From contig NZ_AEDD01000010.1 of assembly GCF_000179615.1 (NCBI RefSeq), forward strand, positions 101,001 through 165,000: a stretch of 64,000 bases of DNA, given 5' to 3'. Shown piece after piece: positions 46,745 through 56,837 of this stretch; the stretch's first letter is position 1; each line of letters starts with the position of its first letter. The stretch comes from Paenibacillus curdlanolyticus YK9. GTDB lineage: Bacteria; Bacillota; Bacilli; Paenibacillales; Paenibacillaceae. The notes beneath the pieces are model-generated. The model ran no database searches and was not told where the DNA came from. It worked only from the letters and a program-made list of their open reading frames with translations. The translations under genes were made by a program, and so were the position numbers.

Positions 46745-47499
46745 CGGACTTCGACCCCTTTGCGCTTCAGATCGTCTTTCACTTCTTGAATCGTCATTTC
46801 CTTATAATGGAAAATTGTTGCCGCAAGCCCTGCGTCCGCTTTGCCTTCTGCGAATACATCGTAAAAATGCTCCACGCGCCCAGCGCCTCCGGAAGCGATA
46901 ACCGGTATGTTCACAAGCTCCGATACGGCGCGCGTCAGCTTCACGTCGAAGCCGTCCTTCGTCCCATCCGCGTCCATGCTCGTCAAGAGCAGCTCGCCGG
47001 CGCCGAGGCGCTCCGCTTCGCGAGCCCATTCCAAGGCGCGAATGCCCGTGCCGTTGCGGCCGCCATGCGTGAACACTTCCCACTCGCCCCACTCTGCGTT
47101 GAACTTCGCATCAATTGCAACAACGATACATTGCGAACCGAACTTCCGAGCGCCATCCGAAACGAGCTGCGGATTGCGAATCGCCGCCGTATTAATGCCG
47201 ATTTTGTCCGCGCCAGCGCGAAGCAGCCGTTTCATATCATCCACATGCGAAATGCCGCCGCCTACAGTGAACGGAATCGTAATCTCTCCCGCTGTGCGCT
47301 TAACGACCTCGACCATCGTCGCTCTTCCTTCTACGGATGCCGAGATGTCTAAAAACACAAGCTCGTCCGCACCCTCGCGGTCGTATGTCGCGGCCAATTC
47401 GACCGGATCGCCTGCGTCGCGCAGGTTAACGAAGTTAACCCCTTTGACGACACGGCCATCTTTCACGTCGAGACATGGAATAATCCGTTTAGCCAACAT
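46741..47499 (-). CDS. hisF: Imidazole glycerol phosphate synthase cyclase subunit HisF
   Basis: A 252-residue TIM barrel that takes ammonia from HisH and closes the imidazole ring. [19 protein letters not shown] marks HisF, with catalytic Asp in CLDVKDG and the second in [29 protein letters not shown] and [15 protein letters not shown] bind the two phosphates. ATG 47499 follows GAGAGGAGAG. It lies only 39 bp behind hisH, where hisA is normally found; this protein is clearly HisF and not HisA. Confidence 0.96.
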   Translation of the reverse strand: MLAKRIIPCLDVKDGRVVKGVNFVNLRDAGDPVELAATYDREGADELVFLDISASVEGRATMVEVVKRTAGEITIPFTVGGGISHVDDMKRLLRAGADKIGINTAAIRNPQLVSDGARKFGSQCIVVAIDAKFNAEWGEWEVFTHGGRNGTGIRALEWAREAERLGAGELLLTSMDADGTKDGFDVKLTRAVSELVNIPVIASGGAGRVEHFYDVFAEGKADAGLAATIFHYKEMTIQEVKDDLKRKGVEVR

Positions 47500-47538
47500 G
47501 CCAATCTCTCCTCTCTCCTATTACTTGTGAATGCTGAT

Positions 47539-48153
47539 CTATGAATGCGCCGATCCTGCCAGCTTCAAGAAGCCTGCGAGCAGCTGCATGCCAAGATCGC
47601 CGCTTTTTTCCGGGTGGAACTGCATGCCGAACAAATTGCCCCGTCCGACGATTGCCGTCACCTGCTGATGATAATCCACCGTAGCGAGCAGGTCGCTCGC
47701 CAGCGCTGGCTGGACATGATAAGAGTGAACGAAGTACACATGGCCTTCTTCAAGACCTACGAACAATGGAGACGATTGCTGCACCTCGAGCTTGTTCCAT
47801 CCCATGTGAGGCACCTTATAGTCCCCTTGGAATCGTACGACGCGGCCTGGAAGCAGTCCCAGACCCTCATGCTGCCCGTATTCCGCGCTCTCATCGAACA
47901 ACAGCTGCATGCCTAGGCAAATGCCGAGCAGCGGCTTGCCGGAAGCGGCATACTGCTTAACGACCGACTCAAGCCCCGTTTCCCGCAAATTGTCCATGGC
48001 ATCGCCGAACGCCCCTACGCCAGGCAGGATTGCACCGTCTGCTGCCAGTATGGCTGCAGGGTCAGCCGTTACGACCGTCTCGTAGCCGAGCCGCTCGACC
48101 GCTTTGTTTACGCTGTGCAGGTTGCCCATGCCGTAATCGATAATGGCAATCAT
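47539..48153 (-). CDS. hisH: Imidazole glycerol phosphate synthase glutamine amidotransferase subunit HisH
   Basis: A 204-residue class I glutaminase that feeds ammonia to HisF. IAIIDYGMGNLHSV opens it, GVGAFGDAM is the oxyanion strand, LLGICLGMQLLF has the nucleophile Cys, PHMGWN is typical of HisH, and GMQFHPEKSGDLG supplies His and Glu. ATG 48153 lies three bases after the hisB stop and its ribosome site is inside hisB. Confidence 0.96.
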   Translation of the reverse strand: MIAIIDYGMGNLHSVNKAVERLGYETVVTADPAAILAADGAILPGVGAFGDAMDNLRETGLESVVKQYAASGKPLLGICLGMQLLFDESAEYGQHEGLGLLPGRVVRFQGDYKVPHMGWNKLEVQQSSPLFVGLEEGHVYFVHSYHVQPALASDLLATVDYHQQVTAIVGRGNLFGMQFHPEKSGDLGMQLLAGFLKLAGSAHS

Positions 48154-48156
48154 CGT

Positions 48157-48756
48157 TTACAGCACCCCTTTCGTCGACGGCACTCCTTGTACGCGTGGGT
48201 CAATGCTCGTTGCTTCATCCAATGCACGGCCAAGTGCTTTGAATACCGCTTCAATCATGTGGTGCGTGTTCTTGCCATAGTGCACGATAACATGCAGCGT
48301 CATGCGTGCCTCCAACGCAAACTTCCACAGGAACTCTTCAACGAGCTCGGTGGAGAAGCTGCCTACTTGCTGGGAAGGATATTCGGCCCGATATTCAAAA
48401 TGCGGACGGTTGCTAAGGTCGACGATAACCTGCGCCAAAGCCTCGTCCATTGGTACGAATACACTTGCATAACGTTTGATGCCGCGCTTGTCGCCCAGAG
48501 CCGCCTGAAGCGTCTGGCCGAGGCAGATCCCGATGTCCTCTACCGTGTGGTGATCGTCAATGTCGATATCGCCTTGTGCTTCGACCGTCAGGTCGAATTG
48601 GCCATGCTTCGCGAACAGATCGAGCATATGATTCAGGAATGGTACATCCGTTTCGAGTTTTACTTGTCCGCTACCGTCGACGCCAAGCGCCAACTTGATG
48701 TCGGTTTCATTCGTTTTGCGTGCCACGTCGGCAACGCGCTGTACTTGCTCTGCCAT
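48157..48756 (-). CDS. hisB: Imidazoleglycerol-phosphate dehydratase
   Basis: A 199-residue single-function dehydratase with manganese sites. The repeated histidine motifs are visible: FLNHMLDLFAKHG, DIDIDDHHTVEDIGICLG, SNRPHF and HHMIEAVFKALGRAL. There is no phosphatase domain; that step falls to HisJ. ATG 48756 follows AGGGGG. Confidence 0.96.
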   Translation of the reverse strand: MAEQVQRVADVARKTNETDIKLALGVDGSGQVKLETDVPFLNHMLDLFAKHGQFDLTVEAQGDIDIDDHHTVEDIGICLGQTLQAALGDKRGIKRYASVFVPMDEALAQVIVDLSNRPHFEYRAEYPSQQVGSFSTELVEEFLWKFALEARMTLHVIVHYGKNTHHMIEAVFKALGRALDEATSIDPRVQGVPSTKGVL

Positions 48757-48791
48757 GGTAAGGCCCCCTATTTCATTCGATTCGTATCGTG

Positions 48792-50084
48792 TTACGCCTT
48801 GCCGCCCTCTTTTTCCAGCCGGATCTCGATTGCGCGAGCATGACCTTCAAGCCCCTCATGGCGTGCCAGCGCCATTATCTTGCCGCCGTTGGCGAATAAC
48901 GCTTCCTTGCTATAGTAGATCAAGCTCGATTTTTTCAAGAAATCATCCACATTCACCGGTGATGAGAAACGCGCCGTGCCATTCGTCGGCAAAATGTGGT
49001 TCGGTCCTGCAAAATAGTCGCCAACCGGCTCCGAGCTATACGGGCCGAGGAAAATCGCGCCTGCATTCTCGATGCGAGGCAGCAGCGCCATCGGATCGGC
49101 CGTAAGCACCTCCAGATGCTCCGGCGCCATCTTGTTGATCACGTCGATGCCCGCTTCCAGCGAATCGACGACCAATACCGCGCCGTAGCTATCGATCGAG
49201 CTGCGCGCGATTTCCGCTCGCGGCAGCAGCGCCAGCTGGCGCTCCACCTCGGCAGCGACTGCTTCTGCCAACTGCTGCGATGGCGTTACGAGAACGGCGG
49301 AAGCCATCTCGTCATGCTCCGCCTGCGACAGCAAATCAGCCGCCACATACGAGGCGTCAGCCGTATCGTCGGCAAGCACCGCGATCTCGCTCGGTCCGGC
49401 AATGCTGTCGATGTCAACGACGCCGAATACCGTACGTTTGGCCAGAGCGACGTAAATATTGCCCGGGCCCGTAATTTTGTCGACCGGTGCAATCGTATCT
49501 GTCCCATAGGCCAGTGCCGCAATCGCCTGCGCGCCGCCGATCCGATACATTTCCTTCACGCCCGCCTCTGCAGCCGCGACCAGAATGTAAGGGTCAATGC
49601 CTTCTTTGCCCCCTGTAGCCGGCGGCGTTACCATAACGATCTCCGGTACGCCCGCTACCTGAGCAGGAATTACGTTCATAAGCACAGAGGAAGGGTATGC
49701 TGCCTTGCCGCCCGGCACATACACGCCGACCCGCTTCAGCGGACGCAGAACCTGACCCAGCATCGTGCCATCCGGCTGCATGTCGATCCAAGAGTTGCGC
49801 ATCTGCTTCTCGTGGAATTTGCGCACATTGTGTGCGGCTTCCCGAATCGCCACTAGAAAATCAGCTTCGACCCGGTCATACGCTGCATTAATCTCTTGCT
49901 CTGTCACACGCAGCGACGAGGGCTCCAGCTTCACGCGGTCCAACTGCTCCGTATAACGAAGCAGCGCCGTATCTCCCTCTGTACGAATCGCTTCCACGAT
50001 CGTCTGTACGACTTCATTTTGCTGTGGCGTGCCGTATTCGACCTGCCGATCCAGCTTAAATTGCTCCGCTCGCATAATTCGCAT
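48792..50084 (-). CDS. hisD: Histidinol dehydrogenase
   Basis: A 430-residue zinc- and NAD-dependent enzyme making histidine from histidinol in two oxidations. Family text: [66 protein letters not shown] with the catalytic His-Glu region, and [17 protein letters not shown] with PNHILPT. ATG 50084 follows CAGGGGGA. It lies between hisG and hisB, 44 bp after hisG. Confidence 0.97.
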   Translation of the reverse strand: MRIMRAEQFKLDRQVEYGTPQQNEVVQTIVEAIRTEGDTALLRYTEQLDRVKLEPSSLRVTEQEINAAYDRVEADFLVAIREAAHNVRKFHEKQMRNSWIDMQPDGTMLGQVLRPLKRVGVYVPGGKAAYPSSVLMNVIPAQVAGVPEIVMVTPPATGGKEGIDPYILVAAAEAGVKEMYRIGGAQAIAALAYGTDTIAPVDKITGPGNIYVALAKRTVFGVVDIDSIAGPSEIAVLADDTADASYVAADLLSQAEHDEMASAVLVTPSQQLAEAVAAEVERQLALLPRAEIARSSIDSYGAVLVVDSLEAGIDVINKMAPEHLEVLTADPMALLPRIENAGAIFLGPYSSEPVGDYFAGPNHILPTNGTARFSSPVNVDDFLKKSSLIYYSKEALFANGGKIMALARHEGLEGHARAIEIRLEKEGGKA

Positions 50085-50128
50085 AGTTTCGTCCCCCTGA
50101 AGGTTTTGCGTTTGCCGTTTGCCAGTGT

Positions 50129-50770
50129 CTAAGCTTTAGCCGCCAGCGTATGCTGCAGCAGATCGCACAGCTTTTGAATTTGGTCATTTTTCATCCGGTA
50201 GCTGACTCGGTTGGCAATAAGACGGCTCGTAATGCCGAAGATCGACTCCATCTCAACCAATCCGTTCTCGCGCAGCGTTTGGCCGGTTTCCACCATATCG
50301 ACAATTCGGTCAGCAAGCCCGATAAGCGGTGCAAGCTCGATGGAGCCATTCAGCTTGATTACCTCAACCTGTTGTCCCAGCTCGCGAAAATATTGGGAAG
50401 CCACGTTCGGGTATTTCGTCGCAACGCGCGGATGAATCGCCGGCTTCCAGTCAGGCAGTCCGATAACGGACATGCGGCATTTGGCGATGCCCAGATCCAA
50501 CAGCTCGTAAACGTCCTTGTTTTCCTCCATCAGCACGTCCTTGCCGACAATCCCGATGTCCGCTACACCGTACTCGACATACGTCGGAACGTCTACCGGC
50601 TTCGCCATGATGAACTCCATGCGCGCATCCGGCACCTCGATAATTAGCTTCCGTGAATCATCAAAATCGACCGGAATCGGCAGTCCCGCTTCACGGAACA
50701 GCTTCGATGCCTGCTTGTAAATGCGCCCCTTGGGCATTGCCACCTTCAAAATATCTTGCTGTCCGCTCAC
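50129..50770 (-). CDS. hisG: ATP phosphoribosyltransferase, short form (HisG)
   Basis: A 213-residue short-form HisG, which needs HisZ as partner. [38 protein letters not shown] and [19 protein letters not shown] with the PRPP loop are typical. It joins ATP and PRPP, the first committed step. The start is GTG at 50770, overlapping the hisZ stop (GTGA), so both subunits are translated together. Confidence 0.96.
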   Translation of the reverse strand: MSGQQDILKVAMPKGRIYKQASKLFREAGLPIPVDFDDSRKLIIEVPDARMEFIMAKPVDVPTYVEYGVADIGIVGKDVLMEENKDVYELLDLGIAKCRMSVIGLPDWKPAIHPRVATKYPNVASQYFRELGQQVEVIKLNGSIELAPLIGLADRIVDMVETGQTLRENGLVEMESIFGITSRLIANRVSYRMKNDQIQKLCDLLQHTLAAKA

Positions 50771-51969
50771 TTCGTTTGCTCTCCCTTCGACTCTTGCGCT
50801 CCGAAGAACGGAATAAACTTAGCATATCCGCTCTGCTTCGCCGAATTCGCATTCGCTTCCGCTGCTTCCATCCGTACCGTCACGACAATAACGCCCTCTG
50901 CGCGCAACTGCTGAGCTTGCTCCAGTGCAGCTTCGCGGCCCAGCGCATCATAACCGATAAGCACACGCTCCGGCTGCGGCTCTTCCTCGCTGCCGAGCAG
51001 CTCGAGTATACGCGTCGTCTTGAGCGCAAAGCCCGTAGCCGGCGCCGGACGGCCGAACTGCGTCAGCAGGTTGTCATAGCGCCCTCCGCTTACGACTGGG
51101 AAGCCAAGATCTGCAGCATACCCCTCGAACGTCATACCCGTATAGTAAGAGAAATCGCCAATCATCGTTAGATCAATCAGGACGTTGTCGCATACGCCGT
51201 ATGCCTTCAGTACGTCCCAAATTTCGCACAAATGCTTGATCGAGGACTTCGCCGTCGCATCTACGCTCATTTCCATCGCCTGATCGCAAATCTCTTGGCC
51301 CCCGCGCAGACGGAGAATGCCTTCGAGCTCGCGCTGAACCGGCTCAGCCAGCTTCAACTCGCGCAGCTTCTCGCGATAGCCGACATAGTCGCGTCCGAGC
51401 AAGCACGCTTTCAGCGCTTCTTGCGCCTCTGGACGATTAGGCAGCGTTTCTTCGAATAACCCGTTCAGGAAGCCTACATGCCCGATGGCAATTTTGAACC
51501 GTTCCACGCCCGCTGCTTTGAGCGATGCGATGGCCAGCGCTACAACTTCAGCATCAGCCTCCGCCGACGGGTCTCCTACAAGCTCAACGCCTGTTTGATA
51601 AAATTCAGCATCTCGGCCCGCTTCTTCTTCAATCGCGCGGAACACGTTCGCGTGATACGACAAGCGCAGCGGGAAAGCCGTTTCCTTCAATAGGGAAGAG
51701 ACGACGCGTGCGATTGGCGCCGTCATATCGGAACGAAGCACAAGCGTCGTTCCTCTGTTATTAAGAAGCTTGAACAGCTTCTGGTCCGACGTTGCACTCG
51801 CTACGCCGACCGTATCGTAGAATTCCATCGTTGGCGTAATAATTTGCTCATAGCCCCACTGGCTCATGCAATCAAGCGCCTGGCGCTCAATGCGACGCAG
51901 CTTTGCTACCGCAAGAGGCAAATAATCTTTAACGCCGATCGGTTTTTCAAATACTTTTGGTTTCGACAC
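50767..51969 (-). CDS. hisZ: ATP phosphoribosyltransferase regulatory subunit HisZ
   Basis: A 400-residue HisZ, a histidyl-tRNA synthetase paralogue without tRNA function that activates short HisG. The class II core is seen: [64 protein letters not shown] and [15 protein letters not shown]. The start is set at GTG 51969 behind AAGGGTGAG; the frame reaches an ATG at 52014 that lacks a ribosome site. It heads the his operon. No T-box leader was found before it. Confidence 0.92.
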   Translation of the reverse strand: MSKPKVFEKPIGVKDYLPLAVAKLRRIERQALDCMSQWGYEQIITPTMEFYDTVGVASATSDQKLFKLLNNRGTTLVLRSDMTAPIARVVSSLLKETAFPLRLSYHANVFRAIEEEAGRDAEFYQTGVELVGDPSAEADAEVVALAIASLKAAGVERFKIAIGHVGFLNGLFEETLPNRPEAQEALKACLLGRDYVGYREKLRELKLAEPVQRELEGILRLRGGQEICDQAMEMSVDATAKSSIKHLCEIWDVLKAYGVCDNVLIDLTMIGDFSYYTGMTFEGYAADLGFPVVSGGRYDNLLTQFGRPAPATGFALKTTRILELLGSEEEPQPERVLIGYDALGREAALEQAQQLRAEGVIVVTVRMEAAEANANSAKQSGYAKFIPFFGAQESKGEQTK

Positions 51970-52116
51970 GGGACTCACCCTTCTTCTAATCGTGTTTGTT
52001 CTTTCATTTATCATCAATTCGTATCATCTGTTAGGTTGATGCTTCATCGCGTTAAAGCGACTCCTTATTACCATGCTACCAAAAGAAAGCGATTAGTCGT
52101 AATAGTAACACGTTAA

Positions 52117-52146
52117 AGCGGCGCCCGTCAAGATACGGACACCGCT
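52117..52146 (-). terminator. Hairpin between the acyltransferase gene and hisZ
   Basis: On the minus strand AGCGGTGTCCGT and ACGGGCGCCGCT form an imperfect 12-base stem around six bases, then TTTAACG. It separates the acyltransferase gene from the his operon. Confidence 0.6.
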
Positions 52147-52160
52147 CTTCTTATGCTTCA

Positions 52161-53363
52161 TTATGAGCCTACTGCTTTGCCGCCGATTCCCGCATTTCCT
52201 TGGTTCGATGCGGTCGCAGGCTTACGGAATTTAGATGGGGCAACCCCGAACAGCATCCATGACCACCCCGCCCAACGATAGAACGGAAGCAGAACGACAA
52301 TCGAGCCAATTAGCGCAACTGCGAAAATGCCCGCCACCCAGAATACGTACTGGTATGGCATGCCCGGTAACGGAACCAGTTCCCGATAAGCGAGCAGAAA
52401 CACGGGATGAATCAAGTAAATGCCGAACGACAATCCGCCGAGATCCGTCATGCTTGTCTCAATGACCCGGCTTTTCATCGATCTTATCCAACTGCATACC
52501 TGCAATAAAATCGGAATCGTCAACAATGTGAATGCCTCGTAGCCGAATTCATAATATTGCGAAGAGAATTTATGGCCTCCTGTACGCAGCTCATGCCAAA
52601 CGTATACCAGGAATACAGCCGATGAAGCCCATGCCAGCCACATCAGGATGCGGATGATCGGCATTTTGCGCGTCATCCATTGCACAAGCACTTCGTAACG
52701 CACTGCTGCATACATGCCTAGCATGAATGGTCCTGCGTACGAAAGCGCTACGCTTCCTTTGGAAGGGACATGCAGCCAGTAACGATTCGCATAATAAAAG
52801 CCCACTTGAAGCGCGATGCCGACTGCCACTAACCAGATTCCGCGATTGCGCAATCGATTAACAAGGAACAGCAGCAACGGGAATACGACATACAGCTGTA
52901 CAGTTATGATGACATAATATAAGTGCGTATAAGCGTTTCCGGTTATAAGGTAATCAAAATACTTGGACAATACGTTGAGCGGTTCAATCGTCCCACCGGC
53001 TCGTATGACATACAACTGCTTAATCCCTAAATACAATAACGAAATAAAGGCATACGGTACAAGAATGTACATCAGGCGCTTTTTGAAAAACGTTCCGAGC
53101 TCGCCGAAACCGATTTTCTTATCGCTATAATTGTAGAACAAAACGAACCCCGTCAAGAAAACAAAGGCAGGCACACAGAATAACGCTACTGTATTCAAAG
53201 CATTAAACAATCCAAATAATGAAGATTCCTTAAGCTTTACAACAGCTGAAGACGTGGAATGCACCGTTAGTACTCCTAACATAGCGATTCCACGCAAAAT
53301 GTTCATTTCATGAACAACCGGTTTCCGATTTGACAAGTAGAGCTTACCCTCTTTCAGCAGCAT
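52161..53363 (-). CDS. Membrane acyltransferase (acyltransferase 3 family)
   Basis: A 400-residue integral membrane acyltransferase with about ten helices. The family start is EMNILRGIAMLGVLTVHSTS, with an Arg and His as in OafA-type O-acetyltransferases; the end is LGGLSFGIYLIHPVFLLAYRE. Such enzymes acylate cell-wall or exported sugars. ATG 53363 has no clear ribosome site; a start some codons later is possible. It lies between yvoF and hisZ, where B. subtilis has no such gene, next to another acetyltransferase-like gene. Confidence 0.88.
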   Translation of the reverse strand: MLLKEGKLYLSNRKPVVHEMNILRGIAMLGVLTVHSTSSAVVKLKESSLFGLFNALNTVALFCVPAFVFLTGFVLFYNYSDKKIGFGELGTFFKKRLMYILVPYAFISLLYLGIKQLYVIRAGGTIEPLNVLSKYFDYLITGNAYTHLYYVIITVQLYVVFPLLLFLVNRLRNRGIWLVAVGIALQVGFYYANRYWLHVPSKGSVALSYAGPFMLGMYAAVRYEVLVQWMTRKMPIIRILMWLAWASSAVFLVYVWHELRTGGHKFSSQYYEFGYEAFTLLTIPILLQVCSWIRSMKSRVIETSMTDLGGLSFGIYLIHPVFLLAYRELVPLPGMPYQYVFWVAGIFAVALIGSIVVLLPFYRWAGWSWMLFGVAPSKFRKPATASNQGNAGIGGKAVGS

Positions 53364-53386
53364 ATTAAAATATGACTCTCATGTGC

Positions 53387-53893
53387 CTACCCGTCCTGAT
53401 GGTCTTGCATCGACTTGCGAAGCTCACGCAATGGGTTTCCCCCGACGAACGTGCCTGGAAGCACATCCTTGTGCACGACTGAGCCTGCAGCAACAACCGC
53501 TCCATCCCCTATTGTAACACCGGGAAGTATCGTCGTGTTCGCTCCGATTAGCACACTGTTCCCAATCTTTACGGTTCCAAGCCGATACTCGCCGATCAAA
53601 TACTCATGGGTCAGTATCGTTGTGTTATAGCCGACAATGCAGTTGTCGCCGATTTCGATCCGCTCCGGAAAAAACACATCCACCATAACCATTAACGCGA
53701 ATGCAGTCTCGCGCCCGACCTTCATGCCAAGCACACGCCGATAAATAGCATTTTTCACGGGCAATGAGGGGCAATACCGAGCGATTTGAATAAATATGAA
53801 GTTGCGGACCGCCTTGAACCGATTGACCGTCTTATAAACCTGCCATAGCGCATTAGCGCCTTCCATTTTGTAACGCTCTACATTACGAGCCAC
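53387..53893 (-). CDS. yvoF: Hexapeptide-repeat acyltransferase (YvoF-like)
   Basis: A 168-residue left-handed beta-helix protein of the acetyltransferase type. Hexapeptide repeats are plain from IEIGDNCIVGYNTTIL to VKIGNSVLIGANTTILPGVTIGDGAVVAAGSVVHKDV, with the usual C-terminal GNPLRELRK. The His in TILTHEYLIG is a candidate catalytic residue. The start is GTG at 53893 behind GGGAG. It lies 16 bp after ppaX, matching B. subtilis hprK-lgt-ppaX-yvoF. The acceptor is unknown. Confidence 0.88.
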   Translation of the reverse strand: MARNVERYKMEGANALWQVYKTVNRFKAVRNFIFIQIARYCPSLPVKNAIYRRVLGMKVGRETAFALMVMVDVFFPERIEIGDNCIVGYNTTILTHEYLIGEYRLGTVKIGNSVLIGANTTILPGVTIGDGAVVAAGSVVHKDVLPGTFVGGNPLRELRKSMQDHQDG

Positions 53894-53909
53894 CCGTCAT
53901 TCGCTCCCG

Positions 53910-54551
53910 TTAGATGAACTTATACAGATCGCGCATATCGTGAATGATATGCTGTGCCCCGCTTTCACGCAGCTTTTGCTCTCCCTTGAGCGACCAAGCT
54001 ACGCCTACTGAAATAACGCCCGCTGCTTCAGCTGCCTCAATGTCAACGACGCTGTCGCCGATCATCATCGTACGCGCCGGGTCAGCACCGAGCTCTTCAA
54101 GCGCCCGAAGGACAGGCTCTGGATGTGGCTTAGCATGCGTCACGTCATCGATTGTTACGACGCTGTGCACATAATCGTTAAGTCCAACGAAAGCAAGACC
54201 GCGATCCGTCGTCTGCCGAATCTTCGTGGTGACGACACCTACCTGAATTCCGCGATCGACCAAGGTTTGCAAAACTTCTATCACATTCGGAAATAACTTC
54301 ACATACTCATCATGTACGCGATTATTATGTTCTCTATATCTCAAAGCCAGATGGGCTACATCCTCAAGGCCAGAGAAATGCTGAAGCTGATCTTTCAATG
54401 GAATTCCCATTCTCGGAATAATGTTTTGTGGACCAAAGCCCTCATCAACTATGCCTTCCAGCGCATGCAGAAAGGATTGAATAATTAGCTCATTCGTATC
54501 CAGTATAGTACCGTCCAGATCAAAAAGCATTGTTGTTATTTGGTTCGCCAT
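53910..54551 (-). CDS. ppaX: Pyrophosphatase PpaX
   Basis: A 213-residue HAD-family hydrolase. MLFDLDGTILDTNELI has the nucleophile Asp, VVTTKIRQTTD the second motif, HAKPHPEPVLRAL the Lys, and MMIGDSVVDIEAAEAAG the metal acids. PpaX removes the pyrophosphate made when HprK dephosphorylates P-Ser-HPr, and it lies near hprK here as well. The start ATG 54551 follows GAGGAGG. Confidence 0.93.
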   Translation of the reverse strand: MANQITTMLFDLDGTILDTNELIIQSFLHALEGIVDEGFGPQNIIPRMGIPLKDQLQHFSGLEDVAHLALRYREHNNRVHDEYVKLFPNVIEVLQTLVDRGIQVGVVTTKIRQTTDRGLAFVGLNDYVHSVVTIDDVTHAKPHPEPVLRALEELGADPARTMMIGDSVVDIEAAEAAGVISVGVAWSLKGEQKLRESGAQHIIHDMRDLYKFI

Positions 54552-54576
54552 AGCGGTATTGCCTCCTCTTGCTTAA

Positions 54577-54617
54577 TTGGCTCCGCCGTAGCTCTAGGAG
54601 CTATCGAGCGGAGCCAA
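54577..54617 (-). terminator. Hairpin between lgt and ppaX
   Basis: TTGGCTCCGC and GCGGAGCCAA form a perfect ten-base stem; the loop holds a further TAGCTC/GAGCTA stem. The minus strand continues TTAAGC. It may lower read-through from lgt into ppaX. Confidence 0.6.
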
Positions 54618-54636
54618 TGTGCTTCATCTTATTTAG

Positions 54637-55593
54637 TTAAGCTGCGCCTTGCGGCTCATCTTTAATTTTAGACGCTTTGGTTGACACGATTGGATCGAGA
54701 TATTTTATATTGCTTGATCCGGTTACGCGTCTTACGACAATAATGATCAAGGTTATTAATAGAAGAGCAACGCTGATCAGCTGCGATATCCGAACATTGC
54801 CTTCCAATCCGTTCAAATAGCCTGCCTGGAAGCCCAACGACTTCATCGGCGACCACAGGCCATTCATGAACGACGCTAACCAGCTTGGACCCGAGAATGC
54901 CAAGCTATCTGTACGAAGTCCTTCGATATAGAATCGGCCGAGCGCGTACCACATGAAGTAAAAGCCAAGCAGCTCGCCAGCAATCAGGAACTTCTGACGG
55001 CGCAGTACGAGCAGAATGGCAAGTCCCACAACGTTCCACAGCGACTCATACAAAAATGTAGGATGATGGAAAACGCCTTCTACATTCATTTGATTCACGA
55101 TCCAAGATGGCAGGTGCAGATCGTTACGCAGGAATGATTCCTGCACTGGTCCGCCATATGCCTCTTGATTGACGAAGTTGCCCCAACGGCCGATCAATTG
55201 ACCGATAATAAGCCCTGGCGCACAAATGTCTGCAATTCGCAGGAAGCTATAGCCCTTATAGCGTGAATAGATAATACCGCAAGCGAAAGCGCCAATCAGT
55301 GCACCGTAGATCGCTATGCCGCCCTCCCAGATATAAAAGACGGATAACAAATCACCTTTGTAATCCTCCCATTTGAACGCCACAAAATAAATGCGCGCCA
55401 CGATTACAGCGGACGGAACGCCAAAAAGCAGCAGATCCATGAAGAAGTCAGGCGATATTCCGAATCTCTTCCCTTCGCGAACGACTAGCGCCAATCCTGC
55501 CAAGGCCGCAAGTCCAAGAATTACGCCATACCAATGTACCGTAATAGGACCAAGATTGAACGCGATAGGGTTCAATAGAAGCGTTTCCAGCAT
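54637..55593 (-). CDS. lgt: Prolipoprotein diacylglyceryl transferase
   Basis: A 318-residue membrane enzyme with about seven helices. It adds diacylglycerol to the lipobox Cys of prolipoproteins, such as the solute-binding protein at 35155. The Lgt signature is GQLIGRWGNFVNQEAYGGP. HWYGVILGLAALAG and HHPTFLYESLWN are also typical, as is LGRFYIEGLRTDSL. ATG 55593 has GGAG 13 bases before, slightly far. It lies between hprK and ppaX. Confidence 0.95.
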   Translation of the reverse strand: MLETLLLNPIAFNLGPITVHWYGVILGLAALAGLALVVREGKRFGISPDFFMDLLLFGVPSAVIVARIYFVAFKWEDYKGDLLSVFYIWEGGIAIYGALIGAFACGIIYSRYKGYSFLRIADICAPGLIIGQLIGRWGNFVNQEAYGGPVQESFLRNDLHLPSWIVNQMNVEGVFHHPTFLYESLWNVVGLAILLVLRRQKFLIAGELLGFYFMWYALGRFYIEGLRTDSLAFSGPSWLASFMNGLWSPMKSLGFQAGYLNGLEGNVRISQLISVALLLITLIIIVVRRVTGSSNIKYLDPIVSTKASKIKDEPQGAA

Positions 55594-55635
55594 AATAGGG
55601 CAGAATCTCCTTTGGATGGTTTCTAAAGACAACAG

Positions 55636-55680
55636 ACAGGTGCATCGATCAACACGACTTCGCATCACCGATACACCTGT
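55636..55680 (-). terminator. Hairpin between hprK and lgt
   Basis: ACAGGTG (55636-55642) and CACCTGT (55674-55680) pair, with further ATCGAT/ATCGGT pairing inside. There is no strong T-run, so it may be a processing or attenuation hairpin. Confidence 0.45.
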
Positions 55681-55738
55681 ACCTTAACACATTACCTTAC
55701 TTGGCTTTCAATTAATGCGCTTCTAATCCAAGCTCTAA

Positions 55739-56677
55739 TTATTCGTAATCGTCCATGTCGTCAGCAATCGTTTCAGTTAACTTGTTCGTAAACTGGAGCG
55801 CTGCGTTATAGCCCATTCGTTTCAAGCGATAATTCATCGCTGCAACCTCAATGATAACCGCTAAGTTACGTCCTGGTCGAACCGGAACGGTTACGAGCGT
55901 AACATCTGTATCGATAATACGTGTCGTTTCCTCATCTAAGCCCAGTCGGTCATACTGTTTATCAGCCTGCCAATTTTCCAGTCTAATGACCAATCCAATC
56001 CGTTTGTTATTACGGACAGCTCCAGCGCCGAATAGCGTCATGACATTAATGATGCCCAAACCGCGAATTTCGAGCAAATGCCGGATAAGCTCTGGCGCCG
56101 AGCCATGCAGTTGCGAATCAGATGTTTGGCGAATCTCTACCGCGTCATCCGCAACGAGTCGATGACCGCGTTTCACGAGCTCTAGCGCGGTCTCGCTTTT
56201 GCCGATACCGCTGCCTCCAGTAATCAACATGCCAATCCCATATACATCGACTAATACGCCATGAATCGTAGCGGTTGGCGCAAGCTTCTTCTCCAGGAAG
56301 TTGGTCACACGGCTTTGCAGAATCGTTGTTGCCGTCTGGCTGCGAAGCACCGGGATGCTCGCAATGCGCGATTGCTCGAGCAGTTCGACCGGCGGCTCCA
56401 TTCCCCGCGTAATAATGATACATGGGGACTCTTCATTACACAGCTTTTCCATGCGCTCTGTTCTAGAAGCAGCGCTTAGCGTTTCAAGGAACGTTAGTTC
56501 CGTTTTCCCTAAAATCTGTACCCGCTCGCGCGGATGGTAATGGAAGTACCCTGCCATCTCCAAGCCAGGACGATACAGGTCGTCCGTCGTAATGGTACGG
56601 CGAAGCCCGTCTTCACCCGATAATATCTCCAATTGAAACTGCTGTACCAGCTCCGATACTTTAACCTTCTTGGGCAT
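55739..56677 (-). CDS. hprK: HPr kinase/phosphorylase
   Basis: A 312-residue HprK/P that phosphorylates Ser46 of HPr and Crh and reverses it. The P-loop is [29 protein letters not shown], followed by [19 protein letters not shown], the K3/M signature. N-terminal text ([33 protein letters not shown]) is also typical. ATG 56677 follows GGGAGGC; the longer frame upstream crosses the terminators of msmX. Its targets include the protein at 36467-36736. Confidence 0.95.
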   Translation of the reverse strand: MPKKVKVSELVQQFQLEILSGEDGLRRTITTDDLYRPGLEMAGYFHYHPRERVQILGKTELTFLETLSAASRTERMEKLCNEESPCIIITRGMEPPVELLEQSRIASIPVLRSQTATTILQSRVTNFLEKKLAPTATIHGVLVDVYGIGMLITGGSGIGKSETALELVKRGHRLVADDAVEIRQTSDSQLHGSAPELIRHLLEIRGLGIINVMTLFGAGAVRNNKRIGLVIRLENWQADKQYDRLGLDEETTRIIDTDVTLVTVPVRPGRNLAVIIEVAAMNYRLKRMGYNAALQFTNKLTETIADDMDDYE

Positions 56678-56723
56678 TTCTTCTGCCTCCCTCGCCGTTT
56701 TTCCAATGTCTTCATCGTAAATG

Positions 56724-56754
56724 AAAAAGGCGCTAAACGCAACGTTTAGCGCCT
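56724..56754 (-). terminator. Intrinsic terminator (second) after msmX
   Basis: AGGCGCTAAACG and CGTTTAGCGCCT form a 12-base stem with a three-base loop; the minus strand then has five T. It isolates hprK from msmX. Confidence 0.85.
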
Positions 56755-56785
56755 CCATGCACAGCAATTCTCGCTTTACAATTAA

Positions 56786-56817
56786 ACAGCCCCCATGCCG
56801 ATGGGCTTGGGGGCTGT
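56786..56817 (-). terminator. Hairpin (first) after msmX
   Basis: ACAGCCCCCA and TGGGGGCTGT form a ten-base stem 20 bp after the msmX stop; the minus strand continues TTAATTG. Confidence 0.65.
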
Positions 56818-56837
56818 CGTAGAAACCTAGACGAGAA

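Noticed and set aside
51970..52116. T-box or histidine-type leader before hisZ
   Set aside because: No T-box sequence, specifier stem or His-rich leader peptide is visible in the spacer.
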